From an uncultured Lachnospiraceae bacterium (GTDB lineage: Bacteria > Bacillota > Clostridia > Lachnospirales > Lachnospiraceae), in the NCBI GenBank assembly GCA_947178145.1, contig CAMWXE010000034.1:1-52576 (forward strand): DNA of 52,576 bases. Direction: 5' to 3'. A model generated the notes under the pieces. The model had not been told where the DNA came from. It was given only the letters and a program-made list of their open reading frames with translations, and ran no database searches. Made by a program: the position numbers and the translations under genes. Positions 32,783-41,300 of the stretch are shown one piece after another (position 1 is the stretch's first letter; the number at the start of each line of letters is the position of its first letter).

Positions 32783-33163
32783 ATCATATGGTTTAGGGAA
32801 AGGAGTGCGTCCAGGAAGGATCATTATGAACCTGCTATGCTCTGAAATTACTTTTTTCATAATAGATATGTCTTGTTTCATTGCTTCGTAGTCCTTAACG
32901 CTGTCTTTATATCTGTCATATGTTGAAATGTAGCAAGCCTGAAAGTTGTTGAGTGGCGGTTCAATGTCATTTTCAAGCGTCAATTCAACATGTAGTACTT
33001 TTGATTTAATTTCGTTGACATCTTTTTCTACATTTCCATTTCTTAGTTCGGCTTTTTCAAGTTTTGTGTGGACATTCTTGATATTCTGGACATCTTTAGT
33101 TATATGATCTCATTTTGTATCCATCATATTTGATATTGCTAATAATAAATCGTTATCAGTCAT
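32747..33163 (-). pseudogene. Broken coiled-coil protein gene
   Basis: The frame starts MTDNDLLLAISNMMDTK at 33163 with GGAG upstream, hits an in-frame TGA at 33110-33112, then continues in the same frame with DHITKDVQNIKNVHTKLEKA and further heptad-rich sequence. Small coiled-coil proteins with this opening are common in Lachnospiraceae, where the tail would continue past EHSRFI. Here the 3' part is lost near the MITE copy at 32782. The single stop codon plus truncation indicates a decayed gene; the function of intact relatives is unknown. Confidence 0.65.
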
Positions 33164-33316
33164 TGTGTGATCACTCCTAGAATCTAAATGACAATATTCA
33201 TATTTTGTAGTAAAATAAATTAGAAGTTGAAAAGAAATATGATTTCTGAAACACGAGTGTTCGTCAAGCTGCTGCGGCGCGATTTTTGCACAGCGGCAGT
33301 TTGCAGGGAGATTAGT

Positions 33317-33856
33317 ATGAAGATACAGACGGATTTGTGCGGCAGTCATATACGAATCAGAAACTACAGGGAATCCGATCTTGGGTTTCTCACAGATATG
33401 TGGTTTGATGAAGAGAATGGAAAGTATTTAAGTGACCCGACGAGGGAGTATGTCGATGATAAATTTCAGAAGGCGCTCGATACGCTTGGAGAAAGTGAAA
33501 CAGGCTATTATCTTGTCATTGTGCTTGCAGACACTGGGGAGCGTGTCGGCTCGTGCTGTATGTTTCCAGACGAGACAGGGAAGATTTATGACATTGGTTA
33601 TTGTATTCACAAGAGATTCTGGGGGAAGGGATATGGAGGGGAAGCGCTCTCACTGATGCTTGACTGGATGGAGACGCAGGGAGCCGGGAAAGTGACGGCG
33701 GAGGTCTCGGTCGGGAATGTGCCGTCGAACCGGCTTCTTGGCAAGTTTGGGTTCGTTGTTGAGAGAAGGACGAAATTTCAGAAATATCATATGGATATCT
33801 CCTTTGACAGTTTCATCTACGGCAAGGAGCTGGTTTTGGAATCTGCTCTGAATTAA
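33317..33856 (+). CDS. GNAT family N-acetyltransferase (RimJ/RimL type)
   Basis: 179 residues of the GNAT fold, RimJ/RimL subgroup. The N terminus has IRIRNYRESDLGFLTDMW. The acetyl-CoA binding loop is HKRFWGKGYGGEAL, then VSVGNVPSNRLLGKFGF. The acceptor substrate is unknown; relatives acetylate ribosomal protein N termini or small molecules. The ATG at 33317 has GGGAG eight bases upstream; an earlier in-frame ATG at 33227 would add an arginine-rich leader without a site. Confidence 0.88.
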   Translation: MKIQTDLCGSHIRIRNYRESDLGFLTDMWFDEENGKYLSDPTREYVDDKFQKALDTLGESETGYYLVIVLADTGERVGSCCMFPDETGKIYDIGYCIHKRFWGKGYGGEALSLMLDWMETQGAGKVTAEVSVGNVPSNRLLGKFGFVVERRTKFQKYHMDISFDSFIYGKELVLESALN

Positions 33857-33916
33857 AAATATGTTATGATGGGATTTTATGGAGTATCCGGGGATAGAAA
33901 GTTAGGGTGAGAAGTT

Positions 33917-34633
33917 ATGCGTATCGCATATTGCGAGGACGAGGCTGCGCAGGCGGAGCTTGTCCGCAGCATGATCATGCAGTGGGCAGAAAGCCGGCGG
34001 ATAGCGGCGGATGTCGTTTTGTTTGAGAGTGCGGAGGAGTTTTTGTTTAAGAATGACGACTATCCATATGACGCCGTATTTCTGGATATTGCGATGCGGC
34101 AGATGAATGGGGTCGAGCTTGCGCGCGCAATCCGCGGGAAGGACAGAAAACTTCCGATTGCCTTTCTGACAGCGGACAAGACGTTTGCCATCGAGGGCTA
34201 TGAGGTGCATGCAGTGCGGTATCTGCTCAAGCCGATCGCAATGGAGAAGCTTGGCAGTCTGCTCGATGAGCTGTCGGCGGAATGCGGGGGCAATCCAGAG
34301 GACACGGTCTGCATCACGATTGGGGAGAAGGGCGCGGTCAGAAAACTTGCGGAGAGCAGCATTTGTTACGCGGAGGTACTCGGTCACTATACACAGCTTC
34401 ATCTGAATGACAATACCGCAATCCGTATCAAGGAAAGTCTGGCAGCAGTCGCGGAAATGCTGCACAGGAAAGAACTGTTTGTGAAATGTCACAGGAGCTT
34501 TGTGGTGAATCTTTCGTATGTTGAGAGAATCAGCCGCACGGAATGCACGCTCTCCGGCGGGGCGGTGCTTCCTGTCAGCCGCAGCGCCTACCAGGAGCTG
34601 AATGAGCGGTTTATACAGTATTATAGGGAATGA
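33917..34633 (+). CDS. LytTR-family response regulator
   Basis: 238 residues: a receiver with acidic Glu7-Asp8, phosphoacceptor Asp57 in VFLDIAMRQMNG and KPI lysine, then a LytTR DNA-binding domain (about 130-236) with the CYAEVLGHYTQLHL and FVKCHRSFVVNLSYVERI patterns. Such regulators bind direct repeats and often control peptide signalling, virulence or bacteriocin genes. It begins a four-gene unit with two tiny membrane proteins and the kinase at 35009. The ribosome site is weak (GGGTGAGAAG). Confidence 0.92.
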   Translation: MRIAYCEDEAAQAELVRSMIMQWAESRRIAADVVLFESAEEFLFKNDDYPYDAVFLDIAMRQMNGVELARAIRGKDRKLPIAFLTADKTFAIEGYEVHAVRYLLKPIAMEKLGSLLDELSAECGGNPEDTVCITIGEKGAVRKLAESSICYAEVLGHYTQLHLNDNTAIRIKESLAAVAEMLHRKELFVKCHRSFVVNLSYVERISRTECTLSGGAVLPVSRSAYQELNERFIQYYRE

Positions 34634-34654
34634 GGGACTGGAGGAAAATAATTT

Positions 34655-34891
34655 ATGAAAGAAAACAAAACGCGGTCATTGTTCATTATCATTAATGTGA
34701 TTGGCGTCATTGGTCTTGTTTATTTTGCGATTCCGTATCTTACCCATGACACTACAATCGTAAATCCAATTGCGATGCTGCCTGGAGAAGCGTGGGATTG
34801 GGCAGGTATGGCATTGACATTCGGATGGATACCGCTTTTGATTATGAATAGCTTAGGATTTTTATTCGTGCGGGTCAAGGAAAAAATGTGA
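34655..34891 (+). CDS. Small two-helix membrane protein
   Basis: 78 residues with hydrophobic segments near 9-29 and 48-72, separated by a short acidic loop. No known family; it is not AgrB-like (no cysteine or histidine pair for peptide processing). GGAGG lies upstream. It lies between regulator and kinase genes and overlaps the next small frame by four bases, so it may assist signal sensing or export. That is inference from position only. Confidence 0.7.
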   Translation: MKENKTRSLFIIINVIGVIGLVYFAIPYLTHDTTIVNPIAMLPGEAWDWAGMALTFGWIPLLIMNSLGFLFVRVKEKM

Positions 34892-34971
34892 GATTTCTGT
34901 TTTTTATCCCAAGCGTGATCTGTCTGGTGATTGTGTACTGTTACTGGACCCAGGTAATGGCTGCAGGGTAA
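34888..34971 (+). CDS. 27-residue single-helix membrane peptide
   Basis: Starts at GTG overlapping the previous stop (GTGA), with AAGGAAAA five bases upstream: MRFLFFIPSVICLVIVYCYW then TQVMAAG. It is one hydrophobic helix. It could be a genuine coupled mini-protein, a precursor peptide for signalling, or the detached third helix of a frameshifted 34655 protein. Confidence 0.45.
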   Translation: MRFLFFIPSVICLVIVYCYWTQVMAAG

Positions 34972-35008
34972 CGCTGAGAATTTATGATAGAAGATTTGGA
35001 GAATGTTC

Positions 35009-35728
35009 ATGAATACAATCATAATGATTCTGTCAATCCTTTTTCTGCTGATAGTCACGGTGTATCTGCTGTATCGTATGCTGGACGGCGTATATGAGAG
35101 GCAGATTGCGGCATATCAGAACAAACTATTGAAAAATGAGGTCGATGAAGTGCACAACATCTATCTCACGATGCGGGGCTGGCGGCATGATTACCACAAT
35201 CATATGCAGTCTGTCAAGGCATATCTGGCGATGGATAATCTGGAAGCGGCAAGGGCGTATCTGGACAGGCTTGAACAGGATTTGGATGATATTAACCTGC
35301 TCTTTAACACTGGAAATATCAATGCCGATGCCATCTTGAACTCCAAAATTTCCCTTGCGATCAAGAAGGGAATCCGTGTGGACTACAAGGCGACAGTGCC
35401 AAAGGAGCTTGCCGTGTCGGACATTGACCTGTGCGTAGTCATCGGCAATCTGATCGACAATGCGGTGGAGGCGTGCGAGAAGGTGGAGCCGGACAAGCAG
35501 TTTATCCGGCTCTATATTGGCATCCTGCGCAGACAGCTCTATCTGTCGGTCAGCAATGCGACGAACGAGGTCGTGCGGAAATTTGACGAGGAGTATATCA
35601 CGACAAAGCGCGGCAACCACGGACACGGACTGAAACGGATCAACAATATTGTGGACAAGTACGACGGCTACATCAACCGCAAGAACGAGCCAGGCGTCTT
35701 TGTGACAGAGATTATGCTGCCGCTCTAG
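35009..35728 (+). CDS. GHKL-type sensor histidine kinase (AgrC/LytS-like)
   Basis: 239 residues: one N-terminal hydrophobic segment (2-22), a phosphoacceptor His60 in WRHDYHNHMQ, then a GHKL ATPase domain with NLIDNAVEAC (N box) and GHGLKRI (G box). This is the HPK10 type that pairs with LytTR regulators. It lacks the multi-helix sensor of AgrC, so the small membrane proteins just upstream may supply sensing. GGAG lies seven bases before the ATG at 35009; the ATG at 35003 is too close. The unit ends at the terminator at 35758. Confidence 0.9.
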   Translation: MNTIIMILSILFLLIVTVYLLYRMLDGVYERQIAAYQNKLLKNEVDEVHNIYLTMRGWRHDYHNHMQSVKAYLAMDNLEAARAYLDRLEQDLDDINLLFNTGNINADAILNSKISLAIKKGIRVDYKATVPKELAVSDIDLCVVIGNLIDNAVEACEKVEPDKQFIRLYIGILRRQLYLSVSNATNEVVRKFDEEYITTKRGNHGHGLKRINNIVDKYDGYINRKNEPGVFVTEIMLPL

Positions 35729-35757
35729 TGAAATTGATTGAACCGACCTTCCATTCA

Positions 35758-35788
35758 GGTACAGATTTTTACCATCTGTGCCTTTTTC
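35758..35788 (+). terminator. Intrinsic terminator of the LytTR two-component unit
   Basis: GGTACAGAT (35758-35766) and ATCTGTGCC (35774-35782) form a nine-pair stem with one G-T pair, followed directly by TTTTT. It is 30 bases after the kinase stop. The rest of the gap up to 35969 shows no gene I trust. Confidence 0.85.
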
Positions 35789-35969
35789 TGTGCAAAGGCA
35801 GGGAAAGAATGGTAATATGGCTGCAGACAGGGAACAGATGCCATAAAAGGGAAGCCATGAGACGCTCCTGGCAAGTGGGGGAGATCAAATGTACGTGCAA
35901 AGGATTTGTGTAAATGAAGATATTTTACAAGACTTATTTCCATTTTCAGACTACAATAGGAAATGTACC

Positions 35970-35997
35970 TTGACTTGTCTGGTTCTCTGATTATGAA
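35970..35997 (+). promoter_or_regulatory. Promoter candidate of the AraC/DUF2000 unit
   Basis: TTGACT (35970-35975), 16 bases, TATGAA (35992-35997). The leader of about 100 bases holds the palindrome CCTGCGCAGG (36054-36063), which overlaps the ribosome site of the short frame at 36069. Confidence 0.45.
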
Positions 35998-36068
35998 ACG
36001 CGCAGTGGCCTGCTGAACCTGCGTTTTGTGACCGGCGCGCCCAGAGAACTATCCTGCGCAGGAGGTAC

Positions 36069-36110
36069 ATGTTATTTCGGAATAATTCCCAAGGAAGGAG
36101 GACGACATGA
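36069..36110 (+). CDS. Possible 13-residue leader peptide before the AraC gene
   Basis: ATG at 36069 preceded by AGGAGG (three-base spacing); it reads MLFRNNSQGRRTT and stops at 36108-36110. The stop overlaps the AraC start (ATGA). The real AraC ribosome site lies inside it, so translation of the leader could open or block that site. It may be chance. Confidence 0.3.
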   Translation: MLFRNNSQGRRTT

Positions 36111-36973
36111 AAAAGGAAGTCAGGACTGTTGTGTATGATGAGGAATTAAGACTGGAGGCGTATCATCTCGAGGGGATTGTGCAGCCGTTTCCGAACCATT
36201 TTCATGATGAATACTATGTGATTGGATTTGTCGGGGGCGGACAGCGGATGCTCTGCTGCAAAAATAAGGAATATATCATTGGGAAAGAGTGCATCGTACT
36301 GTTTAATCCGGGCGACAACCATGCCTGCACGCAGAGCGACGGCGAACGGTTTGACTATCGGGGACTGAATATTCCAAAGGAAGTCATGCTCGATTTGGCG
36401 GAGGAGGTGACCGGGAAACGGGAACTCCCCGGATTTTCCGAGAACGTCATTATTGACGATGAGGCGGTGAGCTGCCTTCGTCCGCTGCATGAGATGATCA
36501 TGAAAGGCATGGGAGACTTCGGGAAAGAGGAAAAGTTACTGCTCCTGGTTTCCATGCTGATTCAAAATTATGGGCAGCCGTTTGAGCGCTGTATTCCAGA
36601 GTGCAGACAGGAGATCGAGAAAGCCTGCGCATATATGAAACAGCACTTTGCCGAGCGCATTTATCTGGATCAGATCTGCCGCCACACAGGTTTGAGCAAA
36701 TCGACACTGCTGCGCGCATTCACAAAATCAAAGGGCATCACGCCGTACCGCTATCTGGAGACCATCCGCATCAACGAGGCAAAGAAGCTGCTGGGGCAGG
36801 GCGTTGCGCCGGTGGAAGCGGCGGTACAGACGGGATTTGCCGACCAGAGCCATTTTACCAATTATTTTAACAGCTTTATCGGGCTTACACCCGGCTGTTA
36901 CAATGAAATCTTCTCGCCGAAATACAGGGGCGGGAGTCCGAAGGAGGGAGACGGATATGGACCTGCAGAATGA
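36107..36973 (+). CDS. AraC-family regulator with cupin domain
   Basis: 288 residues. The N-terminal cupin (about 15-110) has FPNHFHDEYYVIGFVGGG with paired histidines and LFNPGDNHAC. The C-terminal double helix-turn-helix has IYLDQICRHTGLSKSTLLRAF and AAVQTGFADQSHFTNYFNSF. It has AAGGAGG before the ATG. It overlaps the DUF2000 gene by 17 bases. In related genomes AraC proteins of this kind are often paired with DUF2000 and a small-molecule exporter, but no exporter is seen here. Confidence 0.92.
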   Translation: MKKEVRTVVYDEELRLEAYHLEGIVQPFPNHFHDEYYVIGFVGGGQRMLCCKNKEYIIGKECIVLFNPGDNHACTQSDGERFDYRGLNIPKEVMLDLAEEVTGKRELPGFSENVIIDDEAVSCLRPLHEMIMKGMGDFGKEEKLLLLVSMLIQNYGQPFERCIPECRQEIEKACAYMKQHFAERIYLDQICRHTGLSKSTLLRAFTKSKGITPYRYLETIRINEAKKLLGQGVAPVEAAVQTGFADQSHFTNYFNSFIGLTPGCYNEIFSPKYRGGSPKEGDGYGPAE

Positions 36974-37379
36974 GAAGTGTGTCATGGTGATTGACGGGAA
37001 TCTGCCGTTGGGAATCATTGCAAACACGGCTGCCATCATGGGTATTACACTGGGAAAGGAGCTGCCGGAGGTGGTGGGCAGGAATGTATCCGACAAATCA
37101 GGCAATCCGCATCAAGGCATTATTGCATTTCCGGTTCCTGTTTTAAAGGGAAACATGGAGTTGATAAAATTAATCAGAAAAAGATTATATGAGCCGGAAT
37201 TTTCGGATTTGTCAGTGGTTGACTTTTCGGATCTGGCGCAGGGCTGCAAGACGTATGAGGAATTTGTGGAAAAGATGGAAATGACATCCGAGACCGAATT
37301 GAATTATCTGGGAATTGCGATTTGCGGCGCGAAGAAGAAAGTCAATAAACTGACGGGGAGTATGCCGCTGCTGAGGTAG
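36957..37379 (+). CDS. DUF2000 family protein
   Basis: 140 residues of DUF2000, which has a peptidyl-tRNA hydrolase II-like fold. Typical features are the opening KCVMVIDGNLPLGIIANTAA, GITLGKELPEVVG and the phrase GIIAFPVPVLKG. The biochemical role is unknown. It starts inside the end of the AraC gene with AGGAGGGAG eight or so bases upstream, so translation is coupled. That gives a strong hint of a common function. Confidence 0.88.
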   Translation: MDLQNEKCVMVIDGNLPLGIIANTAAIMGITLGKELPEVVGRNVSDKSGNPHQGIIAFPVPVLKGNMELIKLIRKRLYEPEFSDLSVVDFSDLAQGCKTYEEFVEKMEMTSETELNYLGIAICGAKKKVNKLTGSMPLLR

Positions 37380-37392
37380 GGCAGTGCGAGGT

Positions 37393-37489
37393 GGAATGCG
37401 GAGACACTCTTAGGACACATACTTCAAAGCAGTACAATCCCGATATGCAAGTATTCTGAAGCGTGTTCCTCAGAGTGTCTGCACGTTCC
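37393..37489. repeat. MITE-like hairpin between convergent genes
   Basis: AGACACTC (37402-37409) and GAGTGTCT (37473-37480) pair perfectly. Beyond them the left arm (AGACACTCTTAGGACACA) and the reverse complement of the right arm (AGACACTCTGAGGAACACG) stay closely related for about 24 bases. GGAA/TTCC pairs extend the stem outwards. No open frame is inside. It may serve as a two-way terminator for the DUF2000 and metallohydrolase genes. Confidence 0.5.
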
Positions 37490-37510
37490 GCAGAGGATAG
37501 AGAGAATAAC

Positions 37511-38344
37511 TCAGACAGTCACTGCCATCCCATCATATGCGGTCAGAAAGCCTCCTGCGGCAGCCAGCGCGGAAAGGTCGTCATGCAGGGGGCAGCACCC
37601 ATGGGAAAAGTGTGTGATGATGAAGGTCGTGGAACTGTCCGCACAACCTTCCCGCAGCATGTTTTCCCGTATTTGAAAACATGCTTCCAGATTCAGATGG
37701 CTTTCGCAGGCGGATCCGGTGCCCATCGTGCAGTCCAGACTGACCAGATGAAAGTGCAGTGAGCGGACGGCGTTCCATGTTTCCGGGCAGATGGCACCAG
37801 TGTCATTCCCGTAAAATATCGTTTTGCCGCATGCGTCCGACACTGCGTAGAGCAGACAGTTTTCCCTAGGATCATGCACTGCTTTGAGCGGCAGGATGTG
37901 GTAGCTGCCGGAGTCAAAGGGGTGAAATGCCTGCGCTGTCGTAAAATGTATATCAGCCGCCAGGTGTTCGGGGGCTTCTGGATGAACCAGAAGTTCCTGA
38001 TACATCTGGTGGCATTTTTCGTTTCCAAACAGGCGCATAGCTTCCCTGTCCTGACCAAATGCGTATGGCCCGGAGCGAAGAATCAGATCCAGCGGATGGA
38101 AATGATCGGAGTGGGAGTGCGTCAGCAGTACAGTTTTGACGCGGTCCAACTCCAGACCGTATTGTAGGGAATGGCTGAAAGTGTCAGGACCATAGTCCAT
38201 CAACAGATCGTCGTTAATCAGCACCTGCGGGCGGCTGCGCAGATTTTTCCCTTTTTTGATACGTGCGTTTTTACAGTTATCGCAGTGGCAGAAGGGGGCT
38301 GGCCACCCCTCTGCTGCTGCGGTTCCCAGATAGAATAGTCTCAT
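37511..38344 (-). CDS. PhnP-like metallo-beta-lactamase fold hydrolase
   Basis: 277 residues. The metal-binding motif THSHSDH (His76, His78, Asp80, His81) defines the metallo-beta-lactamase fold. An N-terminal CHCDNC cluster (Cys19, Cys21, Cys24) matches the structural zinc site of PhnP, a cyclic phosphodiesterase; later histidines include GNDTG and ITHFSHG. The start codon overlaps the stop of the GH94 gene (ATGA) with AGGAGG upstream, so the two are translated together. That suggests work on a product or by-product of oligoglucan breakdown, perhaps a phosphoester, but no such role is established. Confidence 0.82.
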   Translation of the reverse strand: MRLFYLGTAAAEGWPAPFCHCDNCKNARIKKGKNLRSRPQVLINDDLLMDYGPDTFSHSLQYGLELDRVKTVLLTHSHSDHFHPLDLILRSGPYAFGQDREAMRLFGNEKCHQMYQELLVHPEAPEHLAADIHFTTAQAFHPFDSGSYHILPLKAVHDPRENCLLYAVSDACGKTIFYGNDTGAICPETWNAVRSLHFHLVSLDCTMGTGSACESHLNLEACFQIRENMLREGCADSSTTFIITHFSHGCCPLHDDLSALAAAGGFLTAYDGMAVTV

Positions 38345-41300
38345 AAAAACCTCCTGAAATAATAGGAATTGATATAGATGTCAAGTGTGCCGCTGGAACG
38401 TTCCAGCGCTTCGCGCGAGAGCATGGATGCGCCTGGGCGGTATGGGTTGGGAATGGCCTGGGTGTCGAGCTCGGAGGTGCCGTCCATAATCCGCATATGC
38501 TGCCCGGGGGGCGTTTCCGCGTCTGTGTGGTAGCGGAAAGTGAAGAGGCGGCCGAAGCAGTCATAGGACAATTGAAGCCCGTCTGCTTCCGGGGGAAGGA
38601 CAGGGTCGATCAGCAGCGCGTTTTTCAGCAGCCGAATGCCCAGAATGTTCTGGATGACCTGGCGGATATAAATACCTGGGCCGCTGGAATAGAGACGCCA
38701 GCCACCCTTCACGTCAATTTTCCCTGATTTCAGCAGATGGAAGCCCTCCGCGTAGCGGTAACGGTCAGAAAAGGCACCATCGGAGCTGCTGAAATACATG
38801 TTGCCCTGCCGGATACAGGCGTTTGCCACAGTGTCCTGAATCAGGATAGGATTGACGCAAAACAGGGAATCCCATGCTTCCCGCGCATTTCCAAGCTTTG
38901 CCATAGCCTCAATATAACGGATGTGCGCATGTGTATACTGAAGGCTGATTTCGCGCCCGACATTAGCGGCCTGTTCTGCGCGTTTGAACAAGTGGCTGAC
39001 ACCGCCGTCATAACTGGCGGGTCTGTCCATCAGGCGCACGCCGTCCGGGCATTTGAGCCGTTCGCAAATCAAATCTGCATTGCGCCTGGCCTGTGTGGGG
39101 CTGGCAAGCTCAGCGATAATGCTGCGTGTCATCGGCAGCAGGCGATAGTGAATACCAGTCACTTCGTCGCAGGGGTGCAGCATGTAGGTATAGGTGTCAC
39201 CGCAGTCAAGAAATCCGGCAATGACGCCATCTTTGACCAGGATGCTGCGGAAAGCTTCTTTTACCTGGGCAGCCAGCGTGTCAAGCGCAACGGACAGGAC
39301 GGCTGCGGTATTGCCCGCGGGATGCGCGGACAGCTTTTCGGATGCAGTGTGCAGGGCGCTGCCAAGAGCATGGAAGGTTTGATAGGCAAGGGCGACGGTC
39401 CACGCACTCACGAGGCGCTGCTTCAAGTCCTCCTTTGCGGGCTGTAACGTGTCGTCCCAGTCGCCGCCGGCATATGTAATCAGACCTGTATTTTCAATCA
39501 TGCGGGTTTCGGTGATCGTGGAGAGTGCTGTTTCTATGTGAGACAGGAGCGTGCTGTGCCGGGCGCAGTCATCGTAAGGGATCTCTTCGGTCAATAGAGA
39601 TACATCGCCAGTCGTATCCAGATAGTCCGCCACGCATTTTAAGGGCCAGAAGATTATGTCGCCGTGACATTCGCCGGGATTGATGGAATAGCGGTCAAAC
39701 ATAAACCACTGCGGCCACTCCCCGGTCCGCATGTCCTGGTGGGCAAAAATATTTAACAGGATTGCGCGCACCAGATCATAGCGCTGTGTGGTCAGGAAGA
39801 ATTCAACTGGTCCCTGACAGATGTCGCGCGTGCCCCATGCTGCTCCGCCGGGTTGTTCCAGACCGTGCGGCATGGAAAAGTGAATCATGGCATTGTGTGC
39901 ATACCACCAGAGCGTCTCGTTTAGAATGTCTGCCTGCCGCCAGGGAGCCGCCGGGGCAAGACAGAAGTGGTTGATCAGCTCGCCATAATATGTAAGACCA
40001 GCTTCTTTTTCCTGCGCAAAGGAAAAAGTTTTCCGGGGGGTATGTCTGTTGTCTGTTTCGTGCCTGGTCAGGCAGCCGTGGATGATCATCGAAAAACAGG
40101 CACACGCCGGGATTGAGAGCGTGAGGAAGGTTTCGTCAAAGGGGAGCTCATCCTCAAAGAAAATGCGGTCGTCGCTGGCAAAAAAGCGGCATCCGGGAAG
40201 CGTCAAATCATAGTGCAGCCCTGGGTAAGTCTCGCTGTCTAGCAGAAAGCGGACCCCCTGCTCAATGGGCTTACAGGAAATGTCATTTGCGTACTCGTTG
40301 TTTCCCATGACAAGCTGACCAGTCAGTATGAAGTCATAAAGGACGGTATTTTTGCTGTCCACCTCCAATATAAGGTCGGGGGACTGTGCTGCGGTGTACG
40401 CGGTCACACGGAGAATGTCGTCGTTAAGTTTATAGTACCAACGGGTGTAGTTCATTCCCATCTCGAACAAACCAGGAAGGTTTAGCAGATGGTAAGCATC
40501 GCCAAGGCGGACATATAGTCGCTGTCCGCTGTTTTTCAACAGATTGAAAGCGCCTCTTGGGGTGGACAGGAGCTTGTGCAGGTCCGTGTTGCCGATTACC
40601 ACATGACTGTTAAAGATTCCGTACATATATTGGGTGGAGGAAATCAATGCGCTATTGATAGAATGCTGGTCAGGCGGTGTGATGAGAATCGTTCCATGAG
40701 GGCGTTCCATCAGAAGCTCTTTGTCCTTCGTCACAATGTGCGCATGGTCCTCGGTGAAAAAGGAGAGCAGCTTTTCGTCCTTTCGCTCCTCCAGATTCCG
40801 GGCAGGAAACAGGTGATCGATTTCCTCCTCTGTAAACGAAGCGGAGGAGATGGGGGGACCAAAAGTGTTCTGAATGCGTATGGGCGGTATTTCTGTCAGC
40901 GGGTTCTCTGTATGGAGCGGCGTGCGGTATGCAGCCATAATTTCGTCCTGGTATTCCGGGGCAGTCACAGCGGCGGGATGATCTTTGGAAAACCAGCCAT
41001 AGAAGGAGATTTTCTTCTCGCCGTCTAAATAAAAGGTTTCTGTCTGAAGACCAGTGTAGGCAAATTCGGACTGCAGATTCAAGTCCGGCAGATTGCCGGC
41101 GAGTGCTTCCGGATGACCGGTTTCCTTGCAGGAAAGACCGAAAAACTGCATGCCGTCCGTGGCATAGTGGACAGCCTTTGCGCCGATGACACCCTGCTGC
41201 AGATAGGGGAATTGCCCGCCGACGGGCATGTTTTGCCTGGAGCAGACGACATAGCCGTTCGCTGTGCGGTAGACGCTGTGATCGAGGTACTGGGACACGT

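Noticed and set aside
34655..34891. AgrB-like peptide processing protein for a quorum-sensing system
   Set aside because: Only two helices and no catalytic Cys/His pair; no AgrD-like peptide with a processing site could be recognised.
35728..35913. A 61-codon frame after the LytTR kinase
   Set aside because: It runs through the intrinsic terminator at 35758 and lacks a ribosome site.
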